DNA of 64,000 bases from Bigelowiella natans CCMP2755. Lineage: Eukaryota > Cercozoa > Chlorarachniophyceae. Shown in pieces: positions 60,101 through 64,000 of the stretch. The notes under the pieces were generated by a model. That model saw nothing but the letters and a program-made list of their open reading frames with translations. It was not told the origin of the DNA and searched no databases. Location of the stretch: the NCBI GenBank assembly GCA_000320545.1, contig ADNK01000870.1, positions 124,001 to 188,000 on the forward strand, given 5' to 3'. Both the position numbers and the translations under genes were made by a program. Each line of letters opens with the position of its first letter. Positions within the stretch are counted from its first letter, which is position 1.

Positions 60101-63100
60101 AACGCACCAACTCGCCGATTGCGTGTGGTTGCAGGTCATAAAGCCTGTCCCAGGAGAATTCTTTACCTTCAATTCTCTTAATAATTCCTGGTGGGATTCC
60201 TCGAAATTGTCGTAGGGGTGACTGAGCTCCCCACATTCTGTGGGATATCATATTACACAAGTTGAGACACTTGACAGCCGCGGCTGCCCATCCACGTTTT
60301 TGAGCTATTTCGAACATCGCGCGCATCACCCTACCAGCACTCTGTGTGATGTAAACCATGTCAGACATCAAAGCATATCCTTCGAGAGAAAGCCTGGAAA
60401 TGTAAGCTTGTAGGAGCACGTTGACTTTTGCGGATGGTTCATCTATCCCTTCTTTCACAGGAATTGGGACCTTGTCCAACAACCTTGCTAACTCAAGCTT
60501 CTCCTCACTTCTCACCGTTATAAACTGGAACTCGGAAGAGAGAGAGAATACTCTGAAAAGTTCTATATCACTCATATGAGGTTTCATGTATTCGTTAAAT
60601 ACAGCCATAGACTGGTGAGTGATGTAGTAGTGACTTGCTACAACTCCCAAATCCGTGACTTGGAAAGTCCCGGACTGACGATTGTATTTGATCATGTTAT
60701 GCTTCTCGAGGGTTGATGCTGCACTATGAATCAAATCTACTCGGCGTTGTTCCAGCACGCTATCTGACTCCAGAGTTGAAGAGTCTACTGAGTAAAGATG
60801 GGGACTTCGGAGCATACGAACGTAAAGGTATGTATATCCTAACCACTGCACCGCTTCCTCTACGTTCTGCACAGTACCAAGTACTATTTCTGCGTTAAGA
60901 TTATCTGCCATCTTCTTGATATACTGGCTTTCAATAGGCAACTGCTCGTTGAGGAGTGAAAGATAGTAGTGGAGCTCTGAGTGGGATGTAATGAGGATGC
61001 CTTCCCCAAATTCGTCATACTGGGGACGGCCAGCTCGTCCCATCATTTGCATTATATCAAGAGGGCTCAGCTCCACCCAAGTCCCCTGTTCAGGGCTGTA
61101 AATCTGGGTTCCCTTTATAATGACGCTGTGTGCGGGTAGATTTACTCCCCATGCCAACGTCGCCGTACACACTAAAACCTGAATATGGCGATCACCAAAA
61201 AGTTCCTCAACGAGTTGTCTATCTTCCTTTTTCATTCCAGCATGGTGAATAGCGAAGCCGTAAGGGAGCAATTCTTTGAGTCCTTCGTGTTTGACAGATT
61301 CGGATTCATCTTGGAGCACGGCTCGATGACCAGAATCGTCATCAAGAAACTTTTGCAGCTCTTCTCTATCGAGAGCAGTGTCCCTTAGGAATTTTGCGGT
61401 CGTCAGAGTTTCCTTACGAGAATGCACAAAAACAAGGACCTGATTCTTACCAGCATTCTGTAAGACTTTATCGTAGCAAATCTCATTCATCATCTGATAC
61501 CGCTTGAAAGCTTTCTTTGCAGTAACACCAATGTACTGTTGCGCCAAAGGGCATGGTCGATACGAATTATCGAAGAAAAATAACCCCTTTTTAGGACCAT
61601 CAAGCTTGACGCGAAGGAACATAGCTACATCTCGATAGTTCGGTAGGGTTGCACTTAAGCCCACAATTCTAATGAGTTGCTGCGTGCTTTCAGTCTGTCG
61701 AATTGAACGAGCAACGATGCTTTCAAGGACTGGTCCCCGGGAATCATGAAGAAGGTGAATCTCGTCAATTATCACCAATTTTACAAGCTGTGTGTAGGTT
61801 CGCTCCCCGTTCTTTCTTGTAACGATGTCCCATTTCTCAGGTGTTACAATGAGAAGTTGCGTTTCATCGATTTGCGACTTTGTAAGTTGACTATCACCCG
61901 TGAGCTCTGCAACCTTAATTCCGTAATCTTTTAGTCTCTTACCGAAGTTTAATACCATCTCTTGCGCCAAAGATTTCATTGGAGCGACATATATGATCTT
62001 GAAGGCATTCACATTGATGCTACCATCCTTATTCATGTGCATGCCTATTTCTCGAAGTATCGTGAGAAGCGCACAATTTGTTTTTCCGGCACCAGTGGGG
62101 GCACAGATCAGCATGTTGTGAGAGGATTTAAAAGCGCATGGGTAAACGGCACTCTGAATCCGGTTTAGCTTCTCCATGCCTTTAAATGGCAACTGCGCCC
62201 ATTCTGGGAGATCAGAGAAAGGTATGAGTTTCTCTCCCTTAGCAACTGGTTTCTTCTTCAAACATGGAATATGTACTTCTTGATAACCCTTTTTGTTCAG
62301 AATTTCAGAATTTTTCGGAAGTTTGCACTCTTTGGTTGACATGAAACGGGCTCCTTCCTGGAATGCAAGGGAGTCTAAATCAAGTAAAGCCTTGGGACGT
62401 TTATTCCAGAAGGTCTCAGATGTATCTGCTCCGCCATCATCTTGTTCCATTCTTGCATTTGCTTCTCTCATTGCCTCCCTTTGCTTAGCAGCATCCCTTT
62501 CCCCTGCAGTAGCTGTTTTCTTCAGCGCTTGCAAGATGGGAGCTAGTTTTGCATCCTTCGCCATTTCTTCTTCGATCTGGATTTTTTCATCTCCTTTGGC
62601 TCTCGCAAGCTTGATACAGTAAACAATTTTATGCCTGTTTTTTCTCAGTTTTCGAATGAAGCTGAACTTGTCGTAGTCGAGTTCCTCAACAAGCTGGTTT
62701 TCACATGCAACATCATTATTTTCCGGATTCGACAGAATTATGTACACTCTTTCTGCGACACTAGCAGATGTGTGAGCATCCTTGTAGTATTCAGAAAGCT
62801 GACGTTGTAGCCAGAAAGCGTCAATAGATCGGACTTTGAGTTCGTCCTGCTTCTCAGTATCTGTGTCTTTCACATCTTCGTTGGCACTTTTAGACGATAT
62901 TTTAAAAGTTCGGTCTGCTTCGACACCCTCCTCTACCATATCCTCTTCTTTTACTTCGTCAAGACCGCTATCTTCATCGTCTTCATCTGCATCAAATATC
63001 ACAGGAACCTCGATTTCTTCATCCATTCCTTTTTTTTCGTCCTCGGCCTGTAAATCAAAAGCTTCAGATAAAAAAGAGATTAATACAAACAAAGGGAGTC

Positions 63101-63826
63101 TAGACCTGGTGGGTCTCCAGTTGGGCGGTATAATCCGTTATTTTTTTCGACACGTTAAGAAATCTTCCAAAGCGCTCGTCGTCCATGCCCTTCGATTTGC
63201 CGAAAAGGGCACCGAGGTCTTTACGTTGCTCTTTTTGCTTGACGTTATCCTCTTTCATGATTGCTAGGACTTCATCAGCTGCGCTCTGTAATACATCGTG
63301 GGGCTTATCCCCCATCTCTTTTTGGATGAGATTCAGCAGCATCTCGTAGGCTTGTTTTGTGTCTCTTGTTTGTGGGCGGTAGAACGCGTCCACTTGGGCA
63401 TTCAGCACGTTCATCGATGCATCTATCTGTCGCGCTTTCGCTCGGGACGCCGCTCCAACTCCCTGTTCCAAATCCTTCTTCTTTTTTTGTCTTTTTTTCA
63501 GGCGTTCCTGCATAAATAGGTTTACGCATCACTCGTAAAGAAAAAATCCAATAATAAATGGCAATGCCCACCTGCAGTTCATCCGGACGACCACGGTTGA
63601 TTTTATCTCCCATTTTCGTGAGGAGTTCCTTGGTGCTAAACCTGTCCCTGAGAGTAGTTACCTCTCCAGTCGGCTCCGAGTCCCGGGGTCTCTTCCCTCT
63701 CTCGAGCTGGAGAACGAGGTTGGAGTTCTGCAACATAACATGGAGCATGAAAAAAAGTGAAAGAATACGACTCCCACACCGCTACATTACCGCTCGATAC
63801 TCATAAGTCCTCTTGTTATCCCCCAT
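57102..63826 (-). CDS. SNRNP200: BRR2 / SNRNP200, U5 snRNP Ski2-like RNA helicase
   Basis: Unwinds U4/U6 to activate the spliceosome. Four exons: 63826-63791, 63727-63572, 63507-63106 and a huge last exon 63047-57102, giving 2,179 residues (human 2,136). The N-terminal region carries KRPRDSEPTGEVTTLRDRFS and an acidic stretch. The first helicase cassette has APTGAGKTN, IIDEIHLLHDSRGPVLE, GLSATLPNYRDVA, QVLVFVHSRKET and MMGRAGRPQYDEFGEG, followed by its Sec63 domain (SHYYITHQSM, PLRQFRGIPP). The second cassette has TAPTGSGKT, IADEIHLIGGDVGPVLE, QMMGRACRP and a second Sec63 domain with LGMISSYYYINYSTVELF, SPALAAMELSQM and MCDSYLGCDQEYK near the acidic C-terminus. Identification is certain. The paucity of introns contrasts with all its neighbours. 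Confidence 0.98.
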
Positions 63827-64000
63827 GATTCCTCGATGGGTATTTCAATTGGTTCTCCAACAGGACGGTTAGCTTCCTCGTTCTTGTTCTCTGCTCCTTG
63901 CGCACAAGATTGGTCTTCTGTGTAGATCGTGTCTCCTCCTCTGCGCACCACGAGTAAGTTGGAAAGATTATGGTTTCGAATTTCCCTCTAATTTTATGGA
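63827..64000. other. Right edge: region upstream of BRR2
   Basis: The last 174 bases lie upstream of the BRR2 start. There is ordinary mixed sequence, with a CTCCTCCTC pyrimidine stretch near 63930. Nothing coding can be assigned; a divergent gene could begin beyond the window. Confidence 0.4.

Overview
The window is nuclear DNA from a microbial eukaryote. Nearly every gene is cut by many short GT-AG introns, introns and exon edges are saturated with triplet repeats (TAG/ATG/GAA types), and the products are eukaryotic: Rab GDI, a TBC RabGAP, SmD2, BRR2 and ELP3. Two features point towards an alga or other protist of the SAR/chromalveolate kind. ELP3 ends in a membrane tail anchor, a trait reported for that assemblage, and several proteins start with a signal-peptide-like segment that would suit a complex plastid. 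I cannot name the species.

Layout: 1-828 (-) is a partial gene with a zinc ribbon. 1581-3571 (+) is Rab GDP dissociation inhibitor. 4933-28097 (-) is one giant gene of about 23 kb (roughly 5,000 codons) whose product joins an N-terminal nucleoredoxin-like thioredoxin, a second thioredoxin fold without an active-site pair, a UBA domain, a DUF3638-type NTPase region, EF-hands and three RanBP2/NZF zinc fingers. 29271-30832 (-) is an unrecognised membrane-anchored protein with an Arg/Ser-rich tail. 31315-31995 (+) is a small basic protein with a leader. 33377-36650 (-) is a TBC1D12/14-like RabGAP. 37478-45102 (+) holds TsaE and then an organellar-type TsaD (OSGEPL1/Qri7), which the splice phases suggest may be one fused gene. 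45980-46460 (-) is SmD2, 47006-55493 (+) is an unusual ELP3, and 57102-63826 (-) is BRR2.

Functional links: TsaE/TsaD (t6A37) and ELP3 (wobble uridine 34) all modify the tRNA anticodon loop and lie within 18 kb. SmD2 and BRR2 are both spliceosomal. GDI and the TBC protein both act on Rab GTPases. These may be chance neighbours except for TsaE-TsaD.

Two structural themes cut across the genes. First, the five intergenic spacers that lie beside gene 3' ends are dense in short palindromes (GCTAGC, CATGCATG, ACGTACGT, TCTAGA), whereas the four divergent promoter spacers are not. Second, many 5' splice sites sit at the edge of (GTA)n-like repeats, and one ELP3 splice donor has been tandemly copied into a minisatellite with nine copies. 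Exon joins were worked out by hand from splice signals, reading phase and protein similarity; no search or transcript data were available.
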